The notes under the pieces were generated by a model. The model was not told where the DNA came from. It searched no databases and saw only the letters and a list, made by a program, of their open reading frames with translations. Shown piece by piece: positions 1-7,801 of a stretch of 64,000 nucleotides of DNA. A program made the translations under genes and the position numbers. Numbering within the stretch: the first letter of the stretch is position 1; every line of letters starts with the position of its first letter. Origin of the DNA: Sporosalibacterium faouarense (GTDB lineage Bacteria > Bacillota > Clostridia > Tissierellales > VENL01); assembly GCF_016765695.1 (NCBI RefSeq), contig NZ_JAETGO010000045.1, forward strand, positions 1 to 64,000, in the 5' to 3' direction.

Positions 1-1
1 A

Positions 2-955
2 GGAATGACACCAAAGGGAGGCTTTTTCCCAGTAATAGCAGGTGTAGTAGTTTCAACAGTAGTCTCATTCTTAGTTGCATCTTTCTTCATAAAGAGGTCA
101 AAGGATGATGAAGACTTAGATGAAGCAAAGGAAAGAGTAAAAGATTTAAAAAATAAAAAAGAAGATAAAAAAATAGATATAACAAAAGGAAACAATGTTA
201 ACAAGATAGTATTTGCATGTGATGCAGGTATGGGTTCAAGTGCAATGGGAGCATCAAGGTTGAGAAATAAAATAAAGAAAGCAGGCTTAGATATAGAGGT
301 TATAAATACTGCAATAGATCAAATACCAAATGATGCAGATATAGTTATAAGTCATAAGAGTTTAACAGACAGAGCTAGATCAGTAGCTCCTAATGCAAAA
401 CATATTTCAATAGATGATTTCCTAAACAGTCCAGTGTATGAAGAGTTAATTGGTCAGTTAGTTCAAAGTTCGGGAAGCAAAGATAACGCTAATACTAATG
501 CTGTAGAGAAGGTACAGGATGATGGCACAGTACTAAGCAAAGAGAATATTAAGTTAAATCTAAAAAGCGTAGATAAAGAAGAAGCAATTAAGATGGCAGG
601 TAAGCTATTAGTGGATAATGGATATGTAGAATCAGATTATATAAGTGACATGATTGCTAGAGAGAAAAAGCTTACAACATATATCGGTAGAGGAATTGCA
701 ATTCCACATGGAGTCGAAGATTCTAAGAAAAGAGTTAAAGAATCAGGAATAGTAGTATTACAGTTTCCAGAAGGTGTTGACTTTGGAGATGATAACATCG
801 CGTATCTAGTTATAGGTATAGCAGCTAAAGGTAAAGAACACTTAGAAATACTTTCTAATCTAGCAAGTATTTTAGATGATGATGAAGTAGTTGAAAAGCT
901 TAGAAAGACTGATGACTTAAATGCAATCTATAAGGTATTCACTACAAATAACTAG
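2..955 (+). CDS. mtlA: PTS mannitol-type permease, C-terminal part (end of IIC, then IIB and IIA), cut by window edge
   Basis: This is the 3' part of a sugar PTS permease that phosphorylates its sugar during uptake; the reading frame is open to the left edge, so the true start is outside the window. Counting from the first ATG at 5, residues 1-30 are the last membrane segment of IIC and residues 35-60 a charged linker. The IIB domain follows, with the phospho-cysteine in ACDAGMGSS (Cys72), and then IIA with the phospho-histidine in AIPHG (His235). This IIC-IIB-IIA order and the ATPKG-like end of IIC fit the mannitol family MtlA rather than the fructose family. It is co-directional with a PfkB kinase 23 bases downstream. 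The neighbouring dehydrogenase suggests a hexitol or ketose substrate, but the exact sugar cannot be read from this fragment. Confidence 0.9.
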   Translation, partial: GMTPKGGFFPVIAGVVVSTVVSFLVASFFIKRSKDDEDLDEAKERVKDLKNKKEDKKIDITKGNNVNKIVFACDAGMGSSAMGASRLRNKIKKAGLDIEVINTAIDQIPNDADIVISHKSLTDRARSVAPNAKHISIDDFLNSPVYEELIGQLVQSSGSKDNANTNAVEKVQDDGTVLSKENIKLNLKSVDKEEAIKMAGKLLVDNGYVESDYISDMIAREKKLTTYIGRGIAIPHGVEDSKKRVKESGIVVLQFPEGVDFGDDNIAYLVIGIAAKGKEHLEILSNLASILDDDEVVEKLRKTDDLNAIYKVFTTNN

Positions 956-978
956 AAACAAAGTTTGGAGGATAGAAT

Positions 979-1917
979 ATGATTATAACTGTTACGTTAA
1001 ATCCAGCTATAGATAAAACCATAACAATAGATGACTTCCAAATTGGGGCTGTAAATAGAGTTAATTCCACTAGGATAGATGCAGCTGGTAAAGGAATAAA
1101 TGTTTCTAAAGTGATTAAAGCTCTAAACGGAGAAAGTAAGGCAATAGGAATATTAGCTGGTTCTTCAGGTGAGTTTATAAAAAGTGAGTTAGATAAAATT
1201 AATATATCGAATGATTTCATAATGGTTGATGGAGAAACAAGAACAAATGTAAAAGTAGTAGATACGAAAAGTCAGATTACAACGGAAATAAATGAAAAAG
1301 GACCATATATTGAAGATGAATCCTTAGATGAAATTAAAAAGAGAATTATAGACACAATACCAGAAAATGCTGTAGTAGTATTTTCTGGCAGTGTCCCTAG
1401 AAATGTAGATGTATGTATATACGAGTACCTAGTTGAAAAATCAAAAGAAAAAGGTGCAAAGTGTATATTAGATACCTCTAAGAAGTTATTAAGTGAGAGT
1501 ATAAAGGCTGGTCCGTTCTTAGTAAAGCCTAATATTCATGAGTTAGAAGAGCTTTTAGATAGAAAATTAGAAACTAATGAAGCGATAGCAAAGGCAGCAA
1601 AAGAATTTTTAAATTATGGAGTACAATATGTTGTTGTTTCTCTTGGTAAAGATGGCTCTTTATTCGTGACAGAGGATAAAGTCGCTTTAGTTAAGGGGAA
1701 ACAAGTAGAGGTAAAGAGTACTGTAGGGGCTGGAGATGCCATGGTTGCAGCATTGGCCTTTGCAATAGAACAAAATTACTCCTTTGAAGATATTATTAAA
1801 TTAGCTTCGGCTACTAGTACTACTGCTGTAATGACTGAAGGAACTCAGCCAGGAAGTATAGAGGAAATTGAGAGCTTGAAATCAGAAGTGAGTTTTGAAT
1901 ATTTAGATGTTGAATAA
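979..1917 (+). CDS. fruK: 1-phosphofructokinase-like PfkB-family sugar phosphate kinase
   Basis: The 312-residue protein belongs to the PfkB (ribokinase) family, LacC/FruK branch, which phosphorylates fructose 1-phosphate to fructose 1,6-bisphosphate (or tagatose 6-phosphate in LacC). Visible signatures are the first PfkB motif AAGKGINVSKVIKALN at residues 35-50 and the second around STVGAGDAM, where GAGD (250-253) forms the anion hole and Asp253 is the expected catalytic base. The start ATG follows GGAGG by nine bases. It sits between a PTS permease and a polyol/ketose-phosphate dehydrogenase, so it probably carries the transported sugar phosphate into glycolysis. Family assignment is secure; fructose 1-phosphate as substrate is an inference. 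Confidence 0.85.
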   Translation: MIITVTLNPAIDKTITIDDFQIGAVNRVNSTRIDAAGKGINVSKVIKALNGESKAIGILAGSSGEFIKSELDKINISNDFIMVDGETRTNVKVVDTKSQITTEINEKGPYIEDESLDEIKKRIIDTIPENAVVVFSGSVPRNVDVCIYEYLVEKSKEKGAKCILDTSKKLLSESIKAGPFLVKPNIHELEELLDRKLETNEAIAKAAKEFLNYGVQYVVVSLGKDGSLFVTEDKVALVKGKQVEVKSTVGAGDAMVAALAFAIEQNYSFEDIIKLASATSTTAVMTEGTQPGSIEEIESLKSEVSFEYLDVE

Positions 1918-1950
1918 ATATAGATGAAACTATAAAGGAGAGTGACAAGT

Positions 1951-3213
1951 ATGAAAACTAAAGCAGTGAGATTATATGGTGTAAATGACTTAAGACTAGA
2001 AGAATTTGAATTACCAGAAATAAAAGAAGATGAAATATTAGCTAAGGTAGTATCAGATAGTATTTGTATGTCAACATATAAAGCAGTTATCCAAGGTGAG
2101 AAACATAAAAGAGTTCCAGAAGATATTGCTGAAAATCCAATCATTGTAGGCCATGAGCTTGCAGGAGAAATAGTAAAAGTAGGAGATAAGTGGAAAGATA
2201 AATTCGAAGCAGGAAGCAAATTCTCTCTACAACCAGCTTTAAACTATAAAGGAAGCCCATACTCTCCAGGTTATTCTTACAAATACTTTGGTGGGGATGC
2301 AACATATATGGTAATACCACACGAAGTAATGGAACTTGGTTGCCTATTAGAATATGAAGGAGATGCTTTCTTCCAAGCATCATTAGCAGAACCTATGTCA
2401 TGCATAATAGGTGCATTCCATGCCAATTACCATACTAAGAATGGTGTTTATGAACACAGCATGGATATAAAAGAAGGTGGATATATGGCAATTCTTGGTG
2501 GTGTTGGTCCTATGGGATTAGGAGCTATAGATTATGCTATCCATCGTGATAGAAAGCCCAAAATGCTGGTAGTTACTGATATAAATGAGGATAGACTTAA
2601 AAGAGCAGAGTCTATTTTAAGTATTGAAGAAGCTAAAGCACATGGTGTTGAGCTTAAATATGTTAATACTAAAGATCTTGAAGATTCAAATGAATATTTA
2701 CGTTCTCTTACTGATGGAAATGGCTTTGATGATGTATTTGTATACATTCCAGTTGCACCAGTAGTAGAAGAAGCAGATAAGATTTTAGCTAAGGATGGTT
2801 GTCTAAACTTCTTTGCAGGACCAACAGATAAAGAGTTCTCAGCTAAATTAAACTTTTATAATGTACACTATGCTTCAACACATATAGCAGGAACAAGTGG
2901 TGGGAATACAGATGACATGAAAGAATGTTTAGAGATGACAAGCAAAGGATTAATTAATCCTGCTGTAATGATTACTCATATTGGTGGAATAGACAGTGTT
3001 AAAGACACAACTCTAAACCTACCTAATATCCCAGGTGGTAAAAAGCTCGTGTATCCACATATTGATATGGAATTAACTGCAATAGATGATTTTGAAGAAA
3101 AAGGAAAAACTGATGAGTTCTTTGCAAAATTAGCAGAGATTACAAAGAGAAACAAAGGCTTATGGTCATTAGAAGCTGAACAATTCTTATTAAAGGAAAA
3201 AACTATAGACTAA
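1951..3213 (+). CDS. Zinc-type alcohol dehydrogenase, L-sorbose-1-phosphate reductase-like
   Basis: A 420-residue medium-chain dehydrogenase. It shows a likely catalytic Zn ligand Cys39, GHE at 67-69 and a Rossmann motif GGVGPMG at 183-189; the four-cysteine structural zinc lobe typical of most alcohol dehydrogenases is absent. The long form with an extended C-terminus resembles SorE, which interconverts L-sorbose 1-phosphate and glucitol 6-phosphate. I chose ATG 1951 because AAAGGAG lies ten bases upstream; an in-frame GTG at 1942 lies only one base after that site. It is in the PTS-kinase-HPr operon, which fits processing of a PTS-imported sugar phosphate. The substrate is inferred from resemblance and context. 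Confidence 0.75.
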   Translation: MKTKAVRLYGVNDLRLEEFELPEIKEDEILAKVVSDSICMSTYKAVIQGEKHKRVPEDIAENPIIVGHELAGEIVKVGDKWKDKFEAGSKFSLQPALNYKGSPYSPGYSYKYFGGDATYMVIPHEVMELGCLLEYEGDAFFQASLAEPMSCIIGAFHANYHTKNGVYEHSMDIKEGGYMAILGGVGPMGLGAIDYAIHRDRKPKMLVVTDINEDRLKRAESILSIEEAKAHGVELKYVNTKDLEDSNEYLRSLTDGNGFDDVFVYIPVAPVVEEADKILAKDGCLNFFAGPTDKEFSAKLNFYNVHYASTHIAGTSGGNTDDMKECLEMTSKGLINPAVMITHIGGIDSVKDTTLNLPNIPGGKKLVYPHIDMELTAIDDFEEKGKTDEFFAKLAEITKRNKGLWSLEAEQFLLKEKTID

Positions 3214-3273
3214 GACATAAACTATTAAATAATCTAAAGAAGATAATAGTATATATTTTAAGGAGGATATTAA

Positions 3274-3537
3274 ATGGAACAATTAGTTACAATTATAAAT
3301 GAAAGTGGAATACATGCAAGACCAGCTAACTTATTTACTAAGATGGCTTCAAAATATGAGTGTGAAATAGAAATTGAAGTAGGAACTAAAAAAATAAATG
3401 GAAAATCAATAATGGCTATGATGGGATTAGGCCTTTCAAAGGGTACTGAGATTAAGCTTATAACAAATGGGTCAGATGAAAAAGAAGCTATGGAAAATTT
3501 AGTTGAATTAGTAAAAAGTGGATTTGATGAAGAATAA
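3274..3537 (+). CDS. ptsH: HPr phosphocarrier protein
   Basis: An 87-residue HPr, the small cytoplasmic protein that passes phosphate from enzyme I to PTS IIA domains. The active-site histidine is in GIHARPA (His14) and the regulatory serine that HPr kinase modifies in Firmicutes is in GKSIMAMMGLG (Ser45). Length matches the family. AAGGAGG precedes the ATG. Its place at the end of a sugar-specific operon is notable, because general ptsH usually pairs with ptsI. It could be the only HPr of the cell or a dedicated copy; the window does not say which. Confidence 0.93.
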   Translation: MEQLVTIINESGIHARPANLFTKMASKYECEIEIEVGTKKINGKSIMAMMGLGLSKGTEIKLITNGSDEKEAMENLVELVKSGFDEE

Positions 3538-3540
3538 AGA

Positions 3541-3570
3541 AAATTGCCTTTGCATATGCAAAGGCAATTT
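3541..3570 (+). terminator. Palindromic terminator after ptsH
   Basis: A perfect 30-base inverted repeat centred on TGCATATGCA starts four bases after the ptsH stop codon and is followed by short T runs. It probably ends the PTS operon, although the T tract is weak. Confidence 0.7.
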
Positions 3571-3654
3571 ACATATTTCGACAAAGATTTCAGAATAAAA
3601 GTTTACTCCATACAAAAACTATAACTATTATTATAAATAAATGAGGTAGAATAT

Positions 3655-4110
3655 ATGTTCTTTATATTTCGCTTTATAATTGTATGGACAATATGGTTTA
3701 TATTTGCTGATAAAAAAAGATGGAGAGAGCTATTTACAATAGCATTTTTTGCTTCTGCAATAGGATCTACAACAGATCATTTAATGCATTATTTTAAGTT
3801 TTGGAGCTATAAAAATAGCTTGATTGATAAATTTATAATTAATGTAATAGATGATTGGGGAATATATATTGTAGCTACATATTTATTTATTCAATGGTAT
3901 CCAGAGGCTAGAAAAATTCAATATAAGATTATGTATTGGATTTTATGGACTACTACTGCCATTACTATAGAAATAATACATATAATGGCAAATCAAATGG
4001 CTCATTATAATGGATGGACTTTATTTCACTCTTACATTGCTGATTGGATATTGTTTTGGGTGTTTTATAAAATTCATAAAGTTTTTAAATATGAGAGGTT
4101 ATCTGAGTAA
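3655..4110 (+). CDS. CBO0543-family integral membrane protein
   Basis: A 151-residue hydrophobic protein with about four membrane segments (around residues 2-18, 25-45, 70-85, 93-145) rich in Trp and His, for example STTDHLMHYFKFW and DDWGIYIV. It resembles the CBO0543 family of clostridial membrane proteins of unknown function; a second family member lies at 51791-52381. GAGGT precedes the ATG. A Spo0A-like box (TTTCGACAAA, 3576-3585) lies in the short region upstream. No function can be stated. Confidence 0.65.
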   Translation: MFFIFRFIIVWTIWFIFADKKRWRELFTIAFFASAIGSTTDHLMHYFKFWSYKNSLIDKFIINVIDDWGIYIVATYLFIQWYPEARKIQYKIMYWILWTTTAITIEIIHIMANQMAHYNGWTLFHSYIADWILFWVFYKIHKVFKYERLSE

Positions 4111-4163
4111 ATTGTATCAAAAAATCATTTATGTATAATAAATAAAATATAGAGTTAAATTAG

Positions 4164-4220
4164 AATGAGTTATATAAACATCAATTTATTATGAATGTTT
4201 ATATAACTCATTTTTATTTT
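4164..4220. terminator. Strong bidirectional terminator
   Basis: A 17-base-pair perfect stem (4164-4180 with 4196-4212) with a 15-base loop is followed by a T-rich tail. It lies between the rightward gene ending at 4110 and the leftward gene ending at 4230, so it can serve both. Confidence 0.85.
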
Positions 4221-4229
4221 ATGATTTTA

Positions 4230-4502
4230 TCAAAATGCGTTATCTAGCAAAATAATTACACCAACATAGTAAACTATAACAATAAATATAATACTAAATA
4301 TAGAATGGAAAAGACTTTTTTTATCCTTGTGTTTAATAAACTGAACTATAGATACTATGAGAAAAAGTAAATTAATTACTCCTGCGAGGATTATTCCTAT
4401 AAACCCAAAATCAGCATTACCATAGCCTATAGAAAATAAACTTATAGCTACAATAACTAAATTTATAATCCAAACTATACTTGAAAATGATAATTTTATC
4501 AA
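4230..4502 (-). CDS. Small three-segment membrane protein, unknown
   Basis: Ninety residues with three hydrophobic segments (about 5-25, 33-55, 65-88) and a short charged loop KHKDKK between the second and third. I recognise no family. The start is the TTG at 4502, because AAGGAG ends eight bases before it; a longer in-frame ATG start at 4547 has no ribosome site and would translate that site as protein. It lies 106 bases downstream of metQ on the same strand and could be read from the same transcript, but nothing links it to methionine transport. Confidence 0.6.
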   Translation of the reverse strand: MIKLSFSSIVWIINLVIVAISLFSIGYGNADFGFIGIILAGVINLLFLIVSIVQFIKHKDKKSLFHSIFSIIFIVIVYYVGVIILLDNAF

Positions 4503-4608
4503 AATAACACTCCTTCTAAAAATATGCATACTTTCATATTTCATCAATTGAATGTTAACGTAAAGGATACTTTATGTCAAATTATCACCATAGTTTTTAT
4601 TAATGAAA

Positions 4609-5424
4609 TTAAAAGGCTGGAATGATAGCACCGTTATAATTTTCTTCAATGAAACCTTTTACTTCATCTGACTGCAAAGCTTCAATCAGTACTTTTATTG
4701 CTTCATCATTAGTATCCTCAGGACGTATAGCCACGATATTTGCATATGGAGAATCAGTACCTTCTATAAGTATAGAATCTTTTATCGGATTTAATTTGGC
4801 TTCTAGAGCATAGTTAGTATTTATGATTGCTGCATCAACATCTTCTAAGCTTCTAGGTAGTTGGGCTGCATCAATTGGTTTGAAAACTAGATTCTTAGGG
4901 TTAGAAATAATATCATTTTCTGTTGCTTCAAGACCTGCATCTGCTTTCAATTCAATAATTCCTTCACTATCAAGAAGAATAAGGGCTCTTCCTTCATTAG
5001 ATGGGTCATTTGGTATAGTTATGATAGCTCCGTCCTTTAATTCATCTATGGAACTTATGCTCTTTGAATATAAACCTAAGGGTTCAATATGAACTTTACC
5101 AGCACTAACCATTTCTATATCTCTTTCTCTAGAAAAGGATTTCATATATTGAACGTGTTGAAAGAAATTGGCATCTATTTCTTTACTATCTAGGGCTACA
5201 TTAGGGCTAACATAATCAGTGAATTCGACGATTTGAAGTTTTATTCCCTGTTCTTCTAAAGTAGGTTTAATAAATTCTAGTAACTCAGCATGGGGCAAAG
5301 GAGTTGCTCCAACTCTTAAAACTTTTAATTCATCATCACTAGAGGTGTTTATATCACCACATCCATTTAAGAATAAAGTGAAAACTAAGAGACTAACTAA
5401 TAAAACAATTAAACTTTTTTTCAT
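4609..5424 (-). CDS. metQ: MetQ, methionine-binding lipoprotein of ABC importer
   Basis: A 271-residue NlpA/MetQ-family lipoprotein. The signal sequence MKKSLIVLLVSLLVFTLF ends in a lipobox LNGC, placing it on the outer face of the membrane. Family motifs include LRVGATPLPHAELLEF after the linker, DANFFQH, and ITIPNDPSNEGRAL. It binds methionine for MetI/MetN. ATG 5424 is the start, eight bases after AGGAGG; the upstream TTG at 5430 is too close to that site. It is the last gene of a leftward metN-metI-metQ operon under SAM riboswitch control. Confidence 0.93.
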   Translation of the reverse strand: MKKSLIVLLVSLLVFTLFLNGCGDINTSSDDELKVLRVGATPLPHAELLEFIKPTLEEQGIKLQIVEFTDYVSPNVALDSKEIDANFFQHVQYMKSFSRERDIEMVSAGKVHIEPLGLYSKSISSIDELKDGAIITIPNDPSNEGRALILLDSEGIIELKADAGLEATENDIISNPKNLVFKPIDAAQLPRSLEDVDAAIINTNYALEAKLNPIKDSILIEGTDSPYANIVAIRPEDTNDEAIKVLIEALQSDEVKGFIEENYNGAIIPAF

Positions 5425-5436
5425 ATGCAATACCTC

Positions 5437-6087
5437 CTATTTTTTATTGATAGCTTGAGCTATCTTATTTCCAGATGATTGAATCACCTGAACTAAAATC
5501 ACTAAAATTAAAACAGTAATAAGCATTAAATTTGTTTGAAATCTATGATAGCCATATCGAACAGCTAAATCGCCTAAACCACCTCCTCCTACTACTCCAG
5601 CCATGGCCGAGTAACCAAGAATGTTGATAATAGTTATAGTTACACCTAATACTAGTGAAGACATTGCTTCAGGAATTAATGCCTTCAGAATAATCTGTAA
5701 GGGGCTAGCTCCCATAGCGATAGATGCCTCTATTACTCCCCAGTCAACTTCATTAATAGAACTCTCTACTATACGGGCAAAGAACGGGGTAGCTGCAAAT
5801 ACTAAAGGAACAATAGCAGCAGTGGTTCCAATGGTAGTTCCAACTAGAAATCTCGTAAATGGAATAATGAAAACCATAAGAATCACAAAGGGTAAAGATC
5901 GTGTAATATTGATGAAATAAGATAGAATAAAGTTAATAACTCTATTTGGAAGAATATGTCCTTTTTCTGTGACAACTAGAGTAATTCCAAGAGGTAAGCC
6001 TAAAAGTATTGTAAATGCTAAAGAAATAAAGACCATGTATAGAGTCTCTATGGCAGATGGAATAATAAGTGCAATGATATCATTCAT
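5437..6087 (-). CDS. metI: MetI, methionine ABC transporter permease
   Basis: A 216-residue permease with about five membrane segments. The cytoplasmic EAA loop that contacts the ATPase is visible as EASIAMGASPLQIILKALIP, near residues 119-138, and the AMAGVVGGGGLGDLA stretch is typical of MetI. Its start overlaps the end of metN by eight bases (6080-6087), which suggests translational coupling; metQ follows after 12 bases. Confidence 0.93.
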   Translation of the reverse strand: MNDIIALIIPSAIETLYMVFISLAFTILLGLPLGITLVVTEKGHILPNRVINFILSYFINITRSLPFVILMVFIIPFTRFLVGTTIGTTAAIVPLVFAATPFFARIVESSINEVDWGVIEASIAMGASPLQIILKALIPEAMSSLVLGVTITIINILGYSAMAGVVGGGGLGDLAVRYGYHRFQTNLMLITVLILVILVQVIQSSGNKIAQAINKK

Positions 6088-7075
6088 AATTTAAAACCTC
6101 CATTTTTACGTTATTTTCTTTAAGAAAAGTCTGTATCAAGTGCAAAGTGGACATATCTGTCTTAATCTGTACGATTAATTTTCCAATAGGCTTATCTTGA
6201 ATCCATTCAATTTTGCCAGATAGTATATTTATATCTACTTCAAACTCCCTTATTATTTTAGAAATCAATGGCTTGCCTGCACTGTTATGGGTGAAGGACA
6301 AACTAAATATTCTATCTTTATCTAAGGATGTAGGAAGAACTCTTAACTGATCAACAAAGTCTTGGGTAGCCTTTTGTCTTGGTGTAGAAAAAACATCTAT
6401 TGTGTTACCAGCCTCTAAAATTTGACCATTTTCTAATATAGCTACATGTGTACATATCTCCTTGACTACATCCATTTCATGGGTTATTAATATGATAGTA
6501 ATTCCAAAGGTCTTATTTATCCTTTTTAATAGGTCCAGTATTTGTTTAGTGGTCTTAGGGTCTAAAGCTGAGGTGGCTTCATCACATAGCAATACATTTG
6601 GATTAGAAACCAAGGCCCTAGCTATTCCCACTCTTTGTTTCTGTCCCCCACTTAATTGAGAAGGATAAGAGTTAGCTTTATCAGTAAGGTCTACCAGCTC
6701 TAATAGCTCGTTAACTCTTTTAGAAATTTCAGTTTTAGGAACTTTGGATAACTTCAATGGAAAAGCTATATTATCAAATACTGTCTTGCTACTAAGCAAA
6801 TTAAAACCTTGAAAAATCATTCCGATATTTTTTCTAAGATTTCGTAATCTTTTGGTAGAAAGGTTTGAAACGTTGACATTACTAATCAAAATATTTCCTG
6901 TAGTAGGTTCTTCAATTCTATTAATACATCTGATTAATGAGGATTTACCTGCTCCACTTAGACCAATAATTCCAAAGATTGAACCTTGTTCAATGAATAA
7001 ATTAATATTATCAAGGGCAACAACTTTATTATCTTCTTTAGAATAGACCTTAGAAAGATTTTCAATTTTTATCAT
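6080..7075 (-). CDS. metN: MetN, methionine ABC transporter ATPase
   Basis: A 331-residue ATPase that drives methionine import. Walker A is GLSGAGKSS, the signature is LSGGQKQR, Walker B is NVLLCDEATSALD, and the H-loop is LITHEMD. The C-terminal part (about 260-331) is the NIL/ACT-like domain found in MetN, which senses internal methionine in studied homologues. ATG 7075 is chosen because AAGGAG lies seven to nine bases upstream and MIKIENLSKVY is the usual beginning; the longer frame to 7147 runs into the leader. First gene of the operon, about 100 bases downstream of an S-box terminator. Confidence 0.95.
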   Translation of the reverse strand: MIKIENLSKVYSKEDNKVVALDNINLFIEQGSIFGIIGLSGAGKSSLIRCINRIEEPTTGNILISNVNVSNLSTKRLRNLRKNIGMIFQGFNLLSSKTVFDNIAFPLKLSKVPKTEISKRVNELLELVDLTDKANSYPSQLSGGQKQRVGIARALVSNPNVLLCDEATSALDPKTTKQILDLLKRINKTFGITIILITHEMDVVKEICTHVAILENGQILEAGNTIDVFSTPRQKATQDFVDQLRVLPTSLDKDRIFSLSFTHNSAGKPLISKIIREFEVDINILSGKIEWIQDKPIGKLIVQIKTDMSTLHLIQTFLKENNVKMEVLNYE

Positions 7076-7173
7076 ATAAACACTCCTTATGCTATTAAAT
7101 ATTTTAGTACTATAATGTAGTTCTGCTATTAATTCTAAATACTCCAAGAAATTATAAAAATAGTTAAAGGGTA

Positions 7174-7206
7174 ATAAAAAAACTCTTTCTATGAGAAAGA
7201 GCTTTT
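7174..7206 (-). terminator. Intrinsic terminator of the canonical S-box
   Basis: On the minus strand a nine-base-pair stem (7182-7190 with 7194-7202) and a three-base loop are followed by seven U. It is the expression platform of the adjacent SAM riboswitch: when SAM is bound the hairpin forms and metN is not transcribed. Confidence 0.9.
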
Positions 7207-7330
7207 AAAATCAAGATCACTCTCTCATCTGTCAGTACAGTGTACTGCAGGAATTAGCACCGATACTTATTATAAGCCGGTTGCTGGGTTTCATTGGGCC
7301 AGACCCTCCACCTCTCTGGATAAGAAACTA
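7207..7330 (-). ncRNA. SAM-I (S-box) riboswitch, canonical
   Basis: Read leftwards, the sequence carries the S-box core: CTTATCC-AGAGAGGTGGAGGG, then CTGGCCCAATGAAACCC, GCAACC, GGTGCTAATTCC, TGCAG and the closing GATGAG that pairs with CTTATC in P1. All four helices, including P4, can be drawn. It binds S-adenosylmethionine and switches the terminator at 7174-7206, repressing the methionine importer when SAM is plentiful. Confidence 0.95.
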
Positions 7331-7371
7331 CTATGAAATTATTATTTTTTATAAAAACTATTAATATAAAA

Positions 7372-7405
7372 TAAAAAACCTTCTTAGCTAATTGCTAAGA
7401 AGGTT
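7372..7405 (-). terminator. Intrinsic terminator of the upstream S-box-like RNA
   Basis: On the minus strand a 12-base-pair stem (7377-7388 with 7394-7405) with a five-base loop is followed by six U. It lies directly after the S-box-like aptamer at 7434-7526 and before the second riboswitch, so the leader has two successive transcription checkpoints. Confidence 0.85.
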
Positions 7406-7433
7406 TAATTTAATAATTAATTAAAATCGAGCC

Positions 7434-7526
7434 TCCTTATCGTCATTAGCAGAACCACCTTGCTTTTATAAAGTAGGTTGGTATAGGGTCTTTGAGCTAA
7501 ATCTCTACCCTAACTCTAGATAAGAA
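7434..7526 (-). ncRNA. S-box-like riboswitch variant lacking P4 (SAM-I/IV-like)
   Basis: Ninety-three bases that fold like the SAM-I core. P1 is UUCUUAUC (7526-7519) with GAUAAGGA (7441-7434). P2 is UAGGGU with ACCCUA. The SAM-contacting landmarks AGAG, CCAACC and AGGUG are kept. The P2 loop UUAGC can pair with GCUAA after P3, the position of the SAM-I pseudoknot. P4 is missing: the sequence runs from the pseudoknot strand straight to P1. The GGCCC and GGCAACC blocks differ from consensus. It is followed by its own terminator. SAM is the likely ligand from architecture and from the metNIQ operon, but the core changes leave room for another ligand. Confidence 0.6.
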
Positions 7527-7545
7527 TAAATTTTCAATTTTATAT

Positions 7546-7574
7546 ATACTAACATATATTTTGAGACTTGTAAA
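7546..7574 (-). promoter_or_regulatory. Promoter for the riboswitch-metNIQ transcript
   Basis: On the minus strand TTTACA (7574-7569) and TAGTAT (7551-7546) are separated by 17 bases, about 20 bases before the first aptamer. Spacing is ideal and each box is one or two bases from consensus. Confidence 0.6.
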
Positions 7575-7801
7575 TAAAAAATCAAAAAAATTATTATTTC
7601 CTATAGTAAAATTAACTTATAAGGCAAGTTGTTTTCCAAGTCTAATTTTATAAAAATATAATTTTAGCTATTTGGTTAATATATTCATGGAGTTATTAAC
7701 TTAGAACAAAAATGATATAAAAAATCAATTATTATTTTAGGAATAGTTATAGCATAAGAATTTTAGGGTATGCAGATAATAAATATTAGAGGAGGGATTT
7801 T

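Noticed and set aside
7434-7526. T-box (tRNA-sensing) leader as an alternative for the upstream met element
   Set aside because: GGTGG is present, but there is no full T-box bulge sequence, no specifier-loop region and the length is too short; the P1/P2/P3/pseudoknot layout fits the SAM-I clan better.
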